DNA of 64,000 nt from Eubacterium sp. (lineage in GTDB: Bacteria; Bacillota; Clostridia; Lachnospirales; Lachnospiraceae), in NCBI GenBank assembly GCA_017541035.1, contig JAFXZW010000021.1, positions 19,287-83,286 of the forward strand, given 5' to 3'. A model generated the notes under the pieces. That model was given only the letters and a program-made list of their open reading frames with translations, did not search any database and was not told where the DNA came from. Below are positions 49,551 to 58,135 of the stretch, one piece after another. Made by a program: the position numbers and the translations under genes. Each line of letters begins with the position of its first letter. Positions within the stretch are counted from its first letter, which is position 1.

Positions 49551-49734
49551 AGGTAACATTTCTTCGACTTATGCTGTAATTGTTACCTGCCGGCGTTCAA
49601 TTCCGGGTGAAATAGTGGTTGCCGAGGTAACATTTCTTCGATTTAGCCGGAAATATTACCTGACGCCGCCGTATATGGGATGAATAATGGGATGAAGAGG
49701 TAATATAACATCGAAAAAGCAAGGAAATTTACCT
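49551..49734. repeat. Three tandem inverted-repeat units, period ~74 bp
   Basis: Units of 37-38 bp start with AGGTAA and end with TTACCT (49551-49588, 49625-49661, 49698-49734), with ~36-bp spacers. The first two share AACATTTCTTCGA. The region lies between cca and the cell-wall-binding remnant. Confidence 0.75.
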
Positions 49735-49748
49735 GCCCAACAATCCAT

Positions 49749-51101
49749 TCAACGCTTTACAGCACCTTCATTCTGTTCACGCACCTTTTCCAGAAGGATT
49801 TCCTTCTCATTCAGGTCCGGGTTCTCCAGCACAAGCTCCAGAAGCGCTTTCAGGATCTGCCCCATTTCCGGACCGGGGGCGACACCCGCCTCCTGCAGAT
49901 CCTTCCCCTTTACCGCCAGGTCCTTCAGGGTGAGGGGGGCCGCACTGTCCAGCTGTTCCTGATAAAGCCTTTTCAGCTGCTCCGTCTTTTCCAGCTTCTC
50001 CTCCCGCAGATAATCGCTCTGCCCGGCAATATCCGCCAGACGAAGCTCCAGGAATTCCTGAAAATACTCGATTCCCATGCGGTTCATGCCCTTTCGGAAA
50101 CGCACCGGCGTCATCTCATCCTTGATGCCGTGATCATGCCACAGCACCAGTCTTTTTACATCCTCAATGGTGCGGTTATCCATCCGGAACCGCCGCAGGA
50201 TTTCCTCCGCCATGGGCTCACCCTTTACCGGATGTCCGTAGAAATGATCCGTGCCCTTTTCATCCGTGGTCTTGCAGTCCGGCTTCGCAATATCATGCAG
50301 AAGCGCGGCATAACGCATGGTCTTTGTCGGAGATACATTCTGCATTACCACGATGGTATGGTGACCCACATCCGTAAAATGATACTTTGTATTCTGCGGG
50401 GTTTCCATCATCCGGTCGAATTCCGGAAGGATCTCTGCCGTAATGCCCAACGCATAGAGCTCTTCCATTTCCTCCGGATGCGGAGAACAGATCAGCTTCG
50501 TCAGTTCCGTCTCGATCCGCTCCACGCTTACAAGAGAAATGTCCTTCGTATGTCTTCTGATTGCTTCCCGTGTCTTCTCTTCAATGGTAAATCCCAGTTG
50601 GGCCGCAAAACGGACAGCCCGCATGATCCGGAGTGCATCCTCGTCAAAACGCTCATCCGGGTCACCCACTGCCCTGATCACAGCTGCGGCAAGGTCCTCC
50701 TTCCCGCCGAAGAAATCCTTCAGTCCCTCCTCCGGATGATAAGCCATGGCGTTGATGGTGAAGTCCCTTCTCTTCAGATCCTCTTCCAGATTTTTGGTGA
50801 AGCTGACGGACTCCGGCCGCCTGTGATCGCTGTAATCCCCGTCCAGACGGTAGGTGGTCACCTCATAACCCACACCGTGATTCATGACTGTTACAGTCCC
50901 GTGCTGCAGGCCGGTATCTATGGTACGTCGAAAAAGAGCCTTCACTGCAAGCGGCTCGGCATCCGTCGTAATGTCCCAGTCATGGGGTTCTCTCCCCATC
51001 AGACTGTCCCGGACACAGCCGCCCACCACGTAGGCCTCGTGTCCTGCCTGATTCAGTTTGCGCAGGATCCACAGGACATCCTGCGGGATTGAAATCTGCA
51101 T
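49749..51101 (-). CDS. cca: CCA tRNA nucleotidyltransferase with HD domain
   Basis: 450 residues. The nucleotidyltransferase head has GGCVRDSLMGREPHDWDITTDA with the catalytic Asp pair, then RRDFTINAMAY and the RNA-binding DEDALRIMRAVRFAAQLGF. An HD phosphohydrolase domain follows (YAALLHDIAKPDCK, DHFYGHP, VLWHDH). It adds or repairs the 3' CCA of tRNAs. The ATG at 51101 follows CAGGAGAATAA. It ends 14 bases from the inverted-repeat region, and its leader contains dispersed repeat copy 5 and a long hairpin. Confidence 0.96.
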   Translation of the reverse strand: MQISIPQDVLWILRKLNQAGHEAYVVGGCVRDSLMGREPHDWDITTDAEPLAVKALFRRTIDTGLQHGTVTVMNHGVGYEVTTYRLDGDYSDHRRPESVSFTKNLEEDLKRRDFTINAMAYHPEEGLKDFFGGKEDLAAAVIRAVGDPDERFDEDALRIMRAVRFAAQLGFTIEEKTREAIRRHTKDISLVSVERIETELTKLICSPHPEEMEELYALGITAEILPEFDRMMETPQNTKYHFTDVGHHTIVVMQNVSPTKTMRYAALLHDIAKPDCKTTDEKGTDHFYGHPVKGEPMAEEILRRFRMDNRTIEDVKRLVLWHDHGIKDEMTPVRFRKGMNRMGIEYFQEFLELRLADIAGQSDYLREEKLEKTEQLKRLYQEQLDSAAPLTLKDLAVKGKDLQEAGVAPGPEMGQILKALLELVLENPDLNEKEILLEKVREQNEGAVKR

Positions 51102-51120
51102 TATTTATTCTCCTGATAAA

Positions 51121-51165
51121 ATGATGATAGAGTCAAAATGATCCGCGTGCTTGCGTAATCGCACA
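51121..51165. repeat. Dispersed palindromic repeat, copy 5 (partial, inverted)
   Basis: ATGATGATAGAGTCAAAA followed by a GCGTGCTTGCG-type middle matches the reverse complement of copy 1 with several changes. It lies upstream of cca. Confidence 0.5.
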
Positions 51166-51228
51166 AGACCTTACCTGACCCGCCGAACACGAATGGCGTA
51201 GTCATTTTGCACAGCAAAATAAGTCCAC

Positions 51229-51280
51229 GGGGACGATCCAATCCTGCCAGATTGGCAGGACAGAACCGTCCCCTTTATTT
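51229..51280. other. Strong hairpin between cca and proS
   Basis: GGGGACG (51229-51235) pairs with CGTCCCC (51267-51273), enclosing CCTGCC/GGCAGG; T-rich on the plus strand (TTTATTTA). No plus-strand gene precedes it; on the minus strand it could end proS transcripts. A further TTCACAC/GTGTGAA hairpin lies at ~51308-51328. Confidence 0.5.
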
Positions 51281-51367
51281 ACTTCCCTGTATGTTATAAC
51301 GGCACATTTCACACGTTGCATGTGTGAAGCATATCACCCGCCAGGGAAAAACTATAGACCAAACATC

Positions 51368-52801
51368 TTAGTATGCTCTTCCGAAGTATACCATCTTCTT
51401 AGCCGGCTTTCCGCAGTATACGCAGGTATCCGCTATATGCTCCTGCTCAAAGGGCATGCAGCGTGCGGTAGCGCCGGTTTCTTCCTTGATGGCGTCCTCG
51501 CAGGCACGTTCGCCGCACCACATGGCCTTGATAAAGCCGGGGCGGTTCTCGATGATATCCTTAAACTCTTCGTAGTTCTCAGCAGGATAAGTGTGTGCAT
51601 CCCTGTGTGCCCGCGCCTTCTCAAGCATATCCTTCTGGATGGTATCCAGCAATGCGGGAATCAGTTCCTCCAGCTGATCCAGCTTTACGGTCTGTTTTTC
51701 TCCGTTGTCACGGCGAACCACAACGGCCTCTCCGTTCTCCAGATCCCGGGGACCCACTTCGATCCGAAGAGGAATACCGCGCATTTCCTGCTCGGCAAAC
51801 TTGAACCCGGGAGACTTGTCGGTTCTGTCCACCTTTACACGTGCAACTGCGGAAAGCTTCTCCTCCAGCTGATCTGCTGCGGCGAGAACGCCCTCCTTCT
51901 TCTGCTGGATGGGAATGATCATCACCTGAGTAGGAGCTACCTTCGGCGGAAGCACAAGGCCGTTATTATCTCCGTGTACCATGATCACGGCACCGATCAG
52001 ACGGGTTGTTACGCCCCAGCTTGTCTGATGAACGAATTTCAGTGTATTATCCTTATCGGTATACTGCACACCGAAGGCATGGGCGAAACCGTCACCGAAG
52101 TTATGACTGGTACCGGACTGCAATGCCTTACCATCATGCATCAGTGCTTCAATGGTATAGGTTGCAATGGCTCCGGCAAATTTCTCCTTCTCGGTCTTCT
52201 GTCCCTTGATCATGGGAATGGCAAGAACCTCTTCGCAGAAATCCGCATAAACGTTCAGCATCTGCTCAGTCCTGGCCTGTGCCTCTTCAGCTGTGGCATG
52301 GGCGGTATGTCCCTCCTGCCACAGGAACTCACGGGAACGCAGGAAGGGCCGCGTCTCCTTCTCCCAGCGGACAACAGAACACCACTGATTGTAAACCTTC
52401 GGCAGATCGCGGTAAGAAGTAATGTCCTTCTGATAAAAATCACAGAACAGCGTTTCCGATGTCGGACGCACGCACATTCTTTCCTGAAGCTTATTGGAGC
52501 CTCCGTAGGTAACCCAGGCCACCTCCGGTGCGAAGCCCTCCACATGATCCTTCTCCTTCTCCAGAAGGCTCTCCGGAATCATCAGCGGAAGATATACATT
52601 TTCCACTCCGGTTGCCTTGAAACGTTCATCCAGCTGCTTCTGGATCAGTTCCCAGATAGCATAGCCCGCCGGCTTCAGTACCATAAACCCTTTCACACTG
52701 GTATACCCGGTCAGATCCGCCTTCAGGACCACATCCGTATACCACTGTGCGAAATCCTCTTCCATGGAGGTGATCGCTTCTACCTTCTTGTCGTTCGCCA
52801 T
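51368..52801 (-). CDS. proS: Proline--tRNA ligase, archaeal/eukaryal type
   Basis: 477 residues, class II synthetase. It lacks the editing insertion of the common bacterial ProRS and is of the shorter archaeal/eukaryal type: [32 protein letters not shown] (motif 2 region), [38 protein letters not shown]. It has a C-terminal cysteine-bearing zinc part ([19 protein letters not shown]). Many Clostridia use this type. The ATG follows AAAAAGGAGTC. The ~225-base leader contains two 31-bp repeats but no convincing T-box. Confidence 0.97.
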   Translation of the reverse strand: MANDKKVEAITSMEEDFAQWYTDVVLKADLTGYTSVKGFMVLKPAGYAIWELIQKQLDERFKATGVENVYLPLMIPESLLEKEKDHVEGFAPEVAWVTYGGSNKLQERMCVRPTSETLFCDFYQKDITSYRDLPKVYNQWCSVVRWEKETRPFLRSREFLWQEGHTAHATAEEAQARTEQMLNVYADFCEEVLAIPMIKGQKTEKEKFAGAIATYTIEALMHDGKALQSGTSHNFGDGFAHAFGVQYTDKDNTLKFVHQTSWGVTTRLIGAVIMVHGDNNGLVLPPKVAPTQVMIIPIQQKKEGVLAAADQLEEKLSAVARVKVDRTDKSPGFKFAEQEMRGIPLRIEVGPRDLENGEAVVVRRDNGEKQTVKLDQLEELIPALLDTIQKDMLEKARAHRDAHTYPAENYEEFKDIIENRPGFIKAMWCGERACEDAIKEETGATARCMPFEQEHIADTCVYCGKPAKKMVYFGRAY

Positions 52802-52874
52802 AATATGACTCCTTTTTCTGACTTTTCTTTTTTATTCTTCGCGCTGCACCCTCAGATTAACATCAACCTGAAGC

Positions 52875-52943
52875 ACCTGCAACGTGGATTACTATCCCTT
52901 CAGCCATCCGAAACCTGCAACGTGGATCATTATACCCTCAGCC
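52875..52943 (-). repeat. Pair of 31-bp repeats in the proS leader
   Basis: 52875-52905 and 52913-52943 are near-identical, each starting ACCTGCAACGTGGAT and ending TCAGCC, 38 bases apart. A degenerate third relative (CTGCACCCTCAG) lies nearer proS. Confidence 0.65.
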
Positions 52944-53027
52944 CTCTGGCCTCTGCACATCGAATGACCACTCCCTGTCGTGAGCCTGTGACGAAGGATC
53001 TCTTTTTCTCTCATTCCTTTAGTATAA

Positions 53028-53789
53028 TTACCAGTCCGGGTCCTCAGCATCCAGCAGCTGGAAGGCCGTTCCTTCCGGTTCCCGATGGAGAAAAACTTCC
53101 TCTCCGGTAAAGGGATGCAGAAACTTCATACGGGAGCTATACAGTCCGATCTGCGGTACTTTCTCCTTCCCGCCGCCTCTTCCATCACGTCTGCTCTTTC
53201 CGGCCGGTTTGTTCCGTCCTGTTTTTCCTTCGTCCTTTATTCCGTACTTCACATCACCCCAGATAGGATAACCTGCGTGAGCCAGCTGGCAACGGATCTG
53301 GTGATGCCTTCCTGTGTGCAACCGGATCAGAAGATAGGTAAATGTACCTTCATCCGTGTCAATCACATCCAGCACCTCATAGGAAAGCTCTGCTTTCTTT
53401 GCTCCCTTCGTTCCAGCAGGAACCACCCGGGAGATGTTGTCCTTTTTGTCGAAAAGCAGCCAGTCTGAAAGCTCCCCCTCATCATCCGGGATTTCTCCCC
53501 GAACCACGGCCTGGTAGCATTTCTCGATCTTTCTCTCCTGCGTCAGATCCGAAAGCTTTGCCGCTGCTTCTTCGGTCTTTGCAAAAAGAACGATTCCTGC
53601 CACGGGCCGGTCCAGTCGATTGATCACCGCCAGATAGGGTTCTCCCACACACTCTCCCCGGTCATAGATCAGGTTTTTGAGTGACGTCAGGAGATCCTCC
53701 CGGTTGGAGGGATCCGGCTGAGCGGGCATTCCGTAGGGCTTCACTGCCGCAAGCATGTATTCATCTTCATAGAGAATATCCGGTTTCAT
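53028..53789 (-). CDS. RluA-family pseudouridine synthase
   Basis: 253 residues. The catalytic motif NRLDRPVAGIVLFAKTEEAA contains the essential Asp, and the later YLLIRLHTGRHHQIRCQLAHAGYPIWGD and PFTGEEVFLHREPE are typical of RluA-type enzymes that isomerise uridines in rRNA or tRNA. There is no S4 domain. The ATG at 53789 (MKPDILYEDEYMLAAVKPYG) is clearly the start; the frame extends upstream through a 26-bp repeat array that is not protein. It includes a Lys/Gly/Arg-rich insertion (KTGRNKPAGKSRRDGRGGG, ~205-223). Which uridine is modified cannot be told. Confidence 0.93.
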   Translation of the reverse strand: MKPDILYEDEYMLAAVKPYGMPAQPDPSNREDLLTSLKNLIYDRGECVGEPYLAVINRLDRPVAGIVLFAKTEEAAAKLSDLTQERKIEKCYQAVVRGEIPDDEGELSDWLLFDKKDNISRVVPAGTKGAKKAELSYEVLDVIDTDEGTFTYLLIRLHTGRHHQIRCQLAHAGYPIWGDVKYGIKDEGKTGRNKPAGKSRRDGRGGGKEKVPQIGLYSSRMKFLHPFTGEEVFLHREPEGTAFQLLDAEDPDW

Positions 53790-53833
53790 GTATCCCTTTC
53801 TGTTCTTCAGATCCTTCGCTTCGCTCAGGATGA

Positions 53834-53971
53834 CACAACGGTTGCTTTGCTCTGAACGGCACAACGGTTGCTTTGCTCTGAACGGCACAACGGTTGCTTT
53901 GCTCTGAACGGCACAACGGTTGCTTTGCTCTGAACGGCACAACGGTTGCTTCGCTCAGGATGACACAACGG
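53834..53971. repeat. 26-bp tandem repeat array
   Basis: Units begin CACAACGGTTGCTTTGCTC at 53834, 53860, 53886 and 53912; a variant at 53938 carries CGCTCAGGATGA, and a partial unit starts at 53964. The four first units are identical. It fills the gap between the pseudouridine synthase and aminotransferase genes. Confidence 0.9.
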
Positions 53972-54013
53972 AGTCATTCTGACGAGCAAGACTCTCGGCC
54001 CATAAGCTATCGC

Positions 54014-55297
54014 CTACTCAGCCAGAAGCTTCTCCAGGCTGACGATCTTTACGCAAAGTGCAAAGAGCTCTGCCGCCACCTTCAGATCCTCAAGGGGAGG
54101 ATAGGTGGGAGCCACACGGATATTGGAATCCTGCGGATCCTTTCCATACGGCCAGGTTGCTCCTGCTCCGGTCATGGTAACGCCTGCCTTCTTGGCATGG
54201 GATACGATCTCCTTTGCGCATCCGGGCAGTGCATCAAAGCTGATAAAATATCCGCCCTTCGGTTTCGTCCAATCTCCGATTCCGAGACCCGCCAGTTCAC
54301 GGTCGAAGATCTCTTCTACTACCTCGAACTTCGGACGGATGATATCCGCATGCTTTCTCATATGCTCCGTCATTCCGTGAATATCCTTAAAGAAACGCAC
54401 GTGACGCAGCTGGTTCACCTTATCATGACCGATGGTCTGATTCTTCAGCTGTGACAGAATATCCTCCAGATTGTTTGGAGAGGTTGCCAGTGCCGCAATC
54501 CCGCTTCCGGGGAAGGTGATCTTGGAGGTCGACGCAAATTTATAAACCAGATCCGGATTTCCGGCACGCTTGCACTCCGCCAGAATCTCGATCAGATAAT
54601 CCTGCTCGTCATCGTAAAGGTGATGGATTCCGTAAGCATTGTCCCAGAAAATGCGGAAATCCCGTGCCGCGGGCTTCAGTCTGGCAAACCGTCTGACGGT
54701 TTCATCCGAATAGGAATACCCCTGAGGATTGGAATACTTGGGAACGCACCAGATACCCTTAATTGCCTCGTCCTCAGCCACCAGCTTCTCTACCATATCC
54801 ATATCCGGTCCCTTGTCCGACATGGGAACAGAGATCATTTCAATGCCGAAATACTGCGTGATCGCAAAATGTCTGTCATAACCGGGTACGGGACAGAGGA
54901 ACTTTACCTTGTCCAGCTTGCACCAGGGGGTATTACCGAGAATACCATGAGTATACGCACGGGAAACCGTATCATACATCACATTCAGAGAAGAATTCCC
55001 GTAAATGATGATATTATCGGGATTATTCTCCATCATATCCCCGATCAGAACCTTTGCCTCATGAATACCTGTGAGCACACCGTAATTCCGGCAATCCGTT
55101 CCATCCTCGCAGGAGAGGTCAACCTGAGAATTCAGAGCATCCATCATTCCCATGGAAATGTCCAGCTGCTCCCGGCAGGGCTTTCCCCGGCTCATATCCA
55201 GATTAAGATCCATTTCCTGGAATTTCCTGTACTGCTTTTTCAGCTCCCCGAGCTCCTCCTGCATTTCGTCCTTCGTCATTTCTACATATGGTTTCAT
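54014..55297 (-). CDS. PLP-dependent aminotransferase, aspartate aminotransferase subgroup Ic type
   Basis: 427 residues. It belongs to the PF12897-like group: DLNLDMSRGKPCREQLD, YGNSSLNVMYD, PVPGYDRHFAITQYFG, WDNAYGIHHLY, and the PLP-binding Lys in KFASTSKITFPGSGIA. Characterised members are aspartate aminotransferases of actinobacteria and firmicutes; alanine or other 2-oxo acids cannot be excluded. The ATG directly follows the sugar transferase stop and is preceded by GGAGGTAGAATAA, so the two are translationally coupled, although their functions look unrelated. Confidence 0.92.
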   Translation of the reverse strand: MKPYVEMTKDEMQEELGELKKQYRKFQEMDLNLDMSRGKPCREQLDISMGMMDALNSQVDLSCEDGTDCRNYGVLTGIHEAKVLIGDMMENNPDNIIIYGNSSLNVMYDTVSRAYTHGILGNTPWCKLDKVKFLCPVPGYDRHFAITQYFGIEMISVPMSDKGPDMDMVEKLVAEDEAIKGIWCVPKYSNPQGYSYSDETVRRFARLKPAARDFRIFWDNAYGIHHLYDDEQDYLIEILAECKRAGNPDLVYKFASTSKITFPGSGIAALATSPNNLEDILSQLKNQTIGHDKVNQLRHVRFFKDIHGMTEHMRKHADIIRPKFEVVEEIFDRELAGLGIGDWTKPKGGYFISFDALPGCAKEIVSHAKKAGVTMTGAGATWPYGKDPQDSNIRVAPTYPPLEDLKVAAELFALCVKIVSLEKLLAE

Positions 55298-56044
55298 TTA
55301 TTCTACCTCCTGCTGTATTTCATTTCCCCAGAACTCGCTGGCCGTAGCCTCTCCGGTTTCATTGATATCCTTCCTGCACAGCACCATTTTCGCGGTCTGA
55401 AGAATGATCTTCAGATCTCCTGAAAATGTGATCCGGTCCACATATTCCACATCAAGCTCCAGCTTCCTGTCCCAGCCGCCGTTATTCCGGAAGGTGGCGG
55501 CAGCAAGACCGGTAAGGCCCGGACGCACCTCATGTCTGCGCCTCTGCTCCGGACTGTAACGCGGAAGATATTTCACCAGAAGGGGCCGCGGTCCTACAAT
55601 GGCCATGTCTCCTTTCAGGATATTCAGAAGCTCCGGCAGTTCATCCAGCGATGTGGAACGAAGCAGCTTCCCGAAGGATGTGAGCCTATCCTCGTCCGGA
55701 AGCAGTTCTCCTGCCTCATCCCGTTCATCTGTCATGGTCCGGAATTTATACAGCTTAAATATCTTCTCATCCTTCCCGGGTCTGTCCTGAGTGAAAAGCA
55801 CCGGGCTGCCAAGCTTGCTTCGCACCATTGCCGCCGTTCCAAGCATGACCGGACTGAGCATGACCAGTGCGGAAGCCGAAAGGAAGGCATCCAGCGGTCG
55901 TTTCACATAGGCTTCATATGGTCCCGCAGGCCGGTGTCCGTCCTTATTCTCTTTTCTATCTTTTTGCTCCGCAAGGGCAGCAACCATAGCAGCCACAGCT
56001 CCCGCTGCCGTCACCGTGCAAAGCAGTTTTTTCATGATTTTCAC
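55298..56044 (-). CDS. Undecaprenyl-phosphate sugar-1-phosphate transferase
   Basis: 248 residues. It is a bacterial sugar transferase of the PglC/WbaP core type: an N-terminal stretch (~5-25) hydrophobic, a membrane re-entrant helix (~52-75), KFRTMTDERDEAGE, SLDELPELLNILKGDMAIVGPRPLL and RPGLTGLAA. It loads a sugar phosphate onto undecaprenyl phosphate at the inner face, beginning a surface or capsular polymer. No other polymer genes are adjacent. The start is GTG at 56044 with AGGAGGAAGCC ahead. The N-terminus (MKIMKKLLCTVTAAGAVAA) looks signal-like, which is slightly unusual. Confidence 0.93.
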   Translation of the reverse strand: MKIMKKLLCTVTAAGAVAAMVAALAEQKDRKENKDGHRPAGPYEAYVKRPLDAFLSASALVMLSPVMLGTAAMVRSKLGSPVLFTQDRPGKDEKIFKLYKFRTMTDERDEAGELLPDEDRLTSFGKLLRSTSLDELPELLNILKGDMAIVGPRPLLVKYLPRYSPEQRRRHEVRPGLTGLAAATFRNNGGWDRKLELDVEYVDRITFSGDLKIILQTAKMVLCRKDINETGEATASEFWGNEIQQEVE

Positions 56045-56116
56045 AGGCTTCCTCCTATGATTTTTAATTGACTCATTATACGTTATCTTTTCTGATTCGT
56101 CAAACGAAGAAACTCT

Positions 56117-57376
56117 TTACCGTACATCAAAAAGATACAGCATTTCCCGGGGCACAAAGGCTTTTACCCGTATTCCCTCCGGAAGATATTCCTCGGAAAC
56201 CAGCTTTCCCTTCTTTCTCACTGCGGCAACAACCCCTGCTTTGTCAAAGGGAAGCACCGTATCCACCTCGGCCATGCCTTCCATGAGAAGCGCATCCAGT
56301 TTTTCCAGAAGCCGAGGGATTCCCTCCCCTGTTTTTGCGGAAATCCGTACCGTATGCGACGCCCTGTCGTCCCGGAAATGTACCTCCATTCCCGCCAGTC
56401 TGTCCATTTTATTATAAACCGTAAGTACCGGCTTATCTCTGATCTCCAGCAGATCCAGCACCTGATACACCGTTCTCTGATAGGTTTCCCATTCCGGGTC
56501 GGAGGCATCCACGACATGGATCAGAAAATCCGCATATCCGGCCTCCTCCAGCGTACTGCGGAAGGCCTTGATCAGCTCCGTGGGGAGCTTGCGGATAAAA
56601 CCCACCGTGTCCGTCAGAAGAAGCTGTTGTTTATCCGGAAGAAGCAGTTCCCTTGTGGTGGTATCCAGTGTGGCAAAAAGCTTATCCTCTGCCAGTATCC
56701 CCGCATCCGTAAGGGTATTCAGGAGGGTTGATTTCCCCGCGTTGGTATAACCTACAATGGCCGCGACAGGAATCTTCTTTTTTGTCCTTTCCTTCCGGTT
56801 TAATTCCCGGTGTGCTACTACCTCCTCCAGTTCCCGGGACAACTGTGCGATCCGGTTTCTAACAACACGTCGGTCCTGCTCCAGCTTCTTCTCACCCGGG
56901 CCTCGGGTTCCGATTCCGCCTCCCAGCCGGGAAAGCTCCGTTCCCTTTCCTGCAAGCCGGGACAGATTATAGCGGAGCTGTGCCAGCTCCACCTGGAGTT
57001 TTCCTTCCCCTGTGCGGGCATGGGCTGCGAAAATGTCCAGTATCAGGCCGGTCCGGTCGATCACTTTTACGGAGAGAGCCTGTTCCAGATTTTTCTGCTG
57101 TGCCGGTGAGAGCTCATCATCTGCGATCACAAGCTCTGCATTTCTTTCGGCTACCAGATCCCGCAATTCCTCGATCTTACCGCTGCCCAGGTAGGTACCC
57201 GGTTCCGGCCGCTCCCTTTCCTGAATCAGCGTTCCCACCACCTCCGCACCTGCTGTGCGGGCCAGCTCCTCCAGCTCTCTCAGCAGAGGCTCCGGATCCG
57301 GTTCCTCCGGCAGATGTACGGCAATAAGAAACGCCCTTTCCATATGCTTTTGTTCGGAGTATTCATTCCGGTTCAT
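56117..57376 (-). CDS. hflX: GTPase HflX
   Basis: 419 residues. The N-terminal HflX domain (PDPEPLLRELEELARTAGAEVVG; GSGKIEELRDLV; HARTGEGKLQVELAQL; GGGIGTRGPGEKKLEQDRRV) is followed by a coiled linker and a GTPase domain with G1 GYTNAGKSTLLN, G3 DTVGFI, and G4 NKMD. It is a ribosome-associated GTPase that splits stalled or heat-damaged ribosomes. The ATG is at 57376. Downstream lies the sugar transferase after a 72-base gap. Confidence 0.96.
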   Translation of the reverse strand: MNRNEYSEQKHMERAFLIAVHLPEEPDPEPLLRELEELARTAGAEVVGTLIQERERPEPGTYLGSGKIEELRDLVAERNAELVIADDELSPAQQKNLEQALSVKVIDRTGLILDIFAAHARTGEGKLQVELAQLRYNLSRLAGKGTELSRLGGGIGTRGPGEKKLEQDRRVVRNRIAQLSRELEEVVAHRELNRKERTKKKIPVAAIVGYTNAGKSTLLNTLTDAGILAEDKLFATLDTTTRELLLPDKQQLLLTDTVGFIRKLPTELIKAFRSTLEEAGYADFLIHVVDASDPEWETYQRTVYQVLDLLEIRDKPVLTVYNKMDRLAGMEVHFRDDRASHTVRISAKTGEGIPRLLEKLDALLMEGMAEVDTVLPFDKAGVVAAVRKKGKLVSEEYLPEGIRVKAFVPREMLYLFDVR

Positions 57377-57384
57377 ATCCTTAC

Positions 57385-57475
57385 TCCATCAAGATCCTAC
57401 GTGCTTAGGATGGTATCTCCTCGGCATCCCTTCAGCTTTGAGATCCTACGCGCTCAGGATGATATCCGTGCTTAA
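57385..57475. repeat. Two copies of a small hairpin repeat upstream of hflX
   Basis: GATCCTACGTGCTTAGGATG and GATCCTACGCGCTCAGGATG, ~55 bases apart, each able to form ATCCT/AGGAT. The CGCTCAGGATGA core also occurs at 53822 and 53952. Confidence 0.55.
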
Positions 57476-57481
57476 TTACAT

Positions 57482-58135
57482 CTAACCCAGGAGTTCTTTC
57501 ACTTCCGTAAGGGACGGAAGGATCTTCCATGCTTTCTCCCTCATTTCATCATTCGGTTCAAGAAGATCCGGCACCATGATGGAGGTCATTCCCGCTGCCG
57601 CAGCAGCACGGATTCCGTTATAGGAATCTTCGATCACAAGGCAGTTTTCCGGAGCGGTCTGCATCACTTCCGCCGCCTTAAGGAAGATGTCAGGCTCCGG
57701 CTTACTCCGGGTAACCTGATCACCGCCCACCACCCTGGAAAAGTAATCCAGAAGTCCGGCATCCTTAAGCTGTCTTCTGACTACCTCCGTTTTCGTGGAA
57801 GAAGCAATGGCGGCAGGTATGCCCTTTTCCGTCAGATATTGAAGCAGTTCCTCCGTACCGGTCTTTACCGGCAACTGTCCCTCCGCATGATACCTTTCCC
57901 AGAAAAGGCCAGAGGTATCACGCGTGAACTCTTCCACCGGGAAATCCTCCCCGCAGGAATCCAGAAGGATCTGTCGTGTCATGGCAGAGTTGGTGCCGAT
58001 GCAGCGATGACACACCTCTTCCACATTGTTCATTGCGTATTTCTTTCCCACTGCGATGCAGCATTCCAGGTAGATCCTCTCCGAATCAAAGATTACCCCG
58101 TCCATATCGAAAATGACTGCTTCCGTTTTTATCAT
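57482..58135 (-). CDS. HAD-family phosphatase, beta-phosphoglucomutase-like
   Basis: 217 residues. Motif I FDMDGVIFDSE carries the nucleophile Asp and acid/base Asp, a helical cap follows (~17-85), motif II is AIASST, the Lys is in SKPEPDIFLKAAEVM, and motif III is VIEDSYNGIRAAAAAGM. It is a cytoplasmic hydrolase or mutase of small phosphate esters; the substrate is unknown. Its ATG overlaps the DUF885 stop by four bases (ATGA), so the two are co-translated, but no functional link is evident. Confidence 0.92.
   Translation of the reverse strand: MIKTEAVIFDMDGVIFDSERIYLECCIAVGKKYAMNNVEEVCHRCIGTNSAMTRQILLDSCGEDFPVEEFTRDTSGLFWERYHAEGQLPVKTGTEELLQYLTEKGIPAAIASSTKTEVVRRQLKDAGLLDYFSRVVGGDQVTRSKPEPDIFLKAAEVMQTAPENCLVIEDSYNGIRAAAAAGMTSIMVPDLLEPNDEMREKAWKILPSLTEVKELLG

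Noticed and set aside
49551-49734. CRISPR array
   Set aside because: The units are inverted repeats of 37-38 bp that differ in the middle, only three copies, and no cas gene is nearby.
52802-53027. T-box riboswitch in the proS leader
   Set aside because: The minus strand has GAGGGTGCAGCGCG near proS, which resembles the T-box antiterminator, but the UGGN bulge that pairs with tRNA is absent and no terminator or stem I specifier loop can be drawn.
51320-53110. 596-codon open frame on the plus strand
   Set aside because: It is antisense to proS and the end of the pseudouridine synthase gene and shows no family motifs.
53790-53942. N-terminal extension of the pseudouridine synthase
   Set aside because: The extra codons come from the 26-bp repeat array, whose length is not a multiple of three; the ATG at 53789 begins the family-like sequence.
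53834-53971. CRISPR array
   Set aside because: The 26-bp units are directly abutting without spacers; it is a simple tandem repeat.
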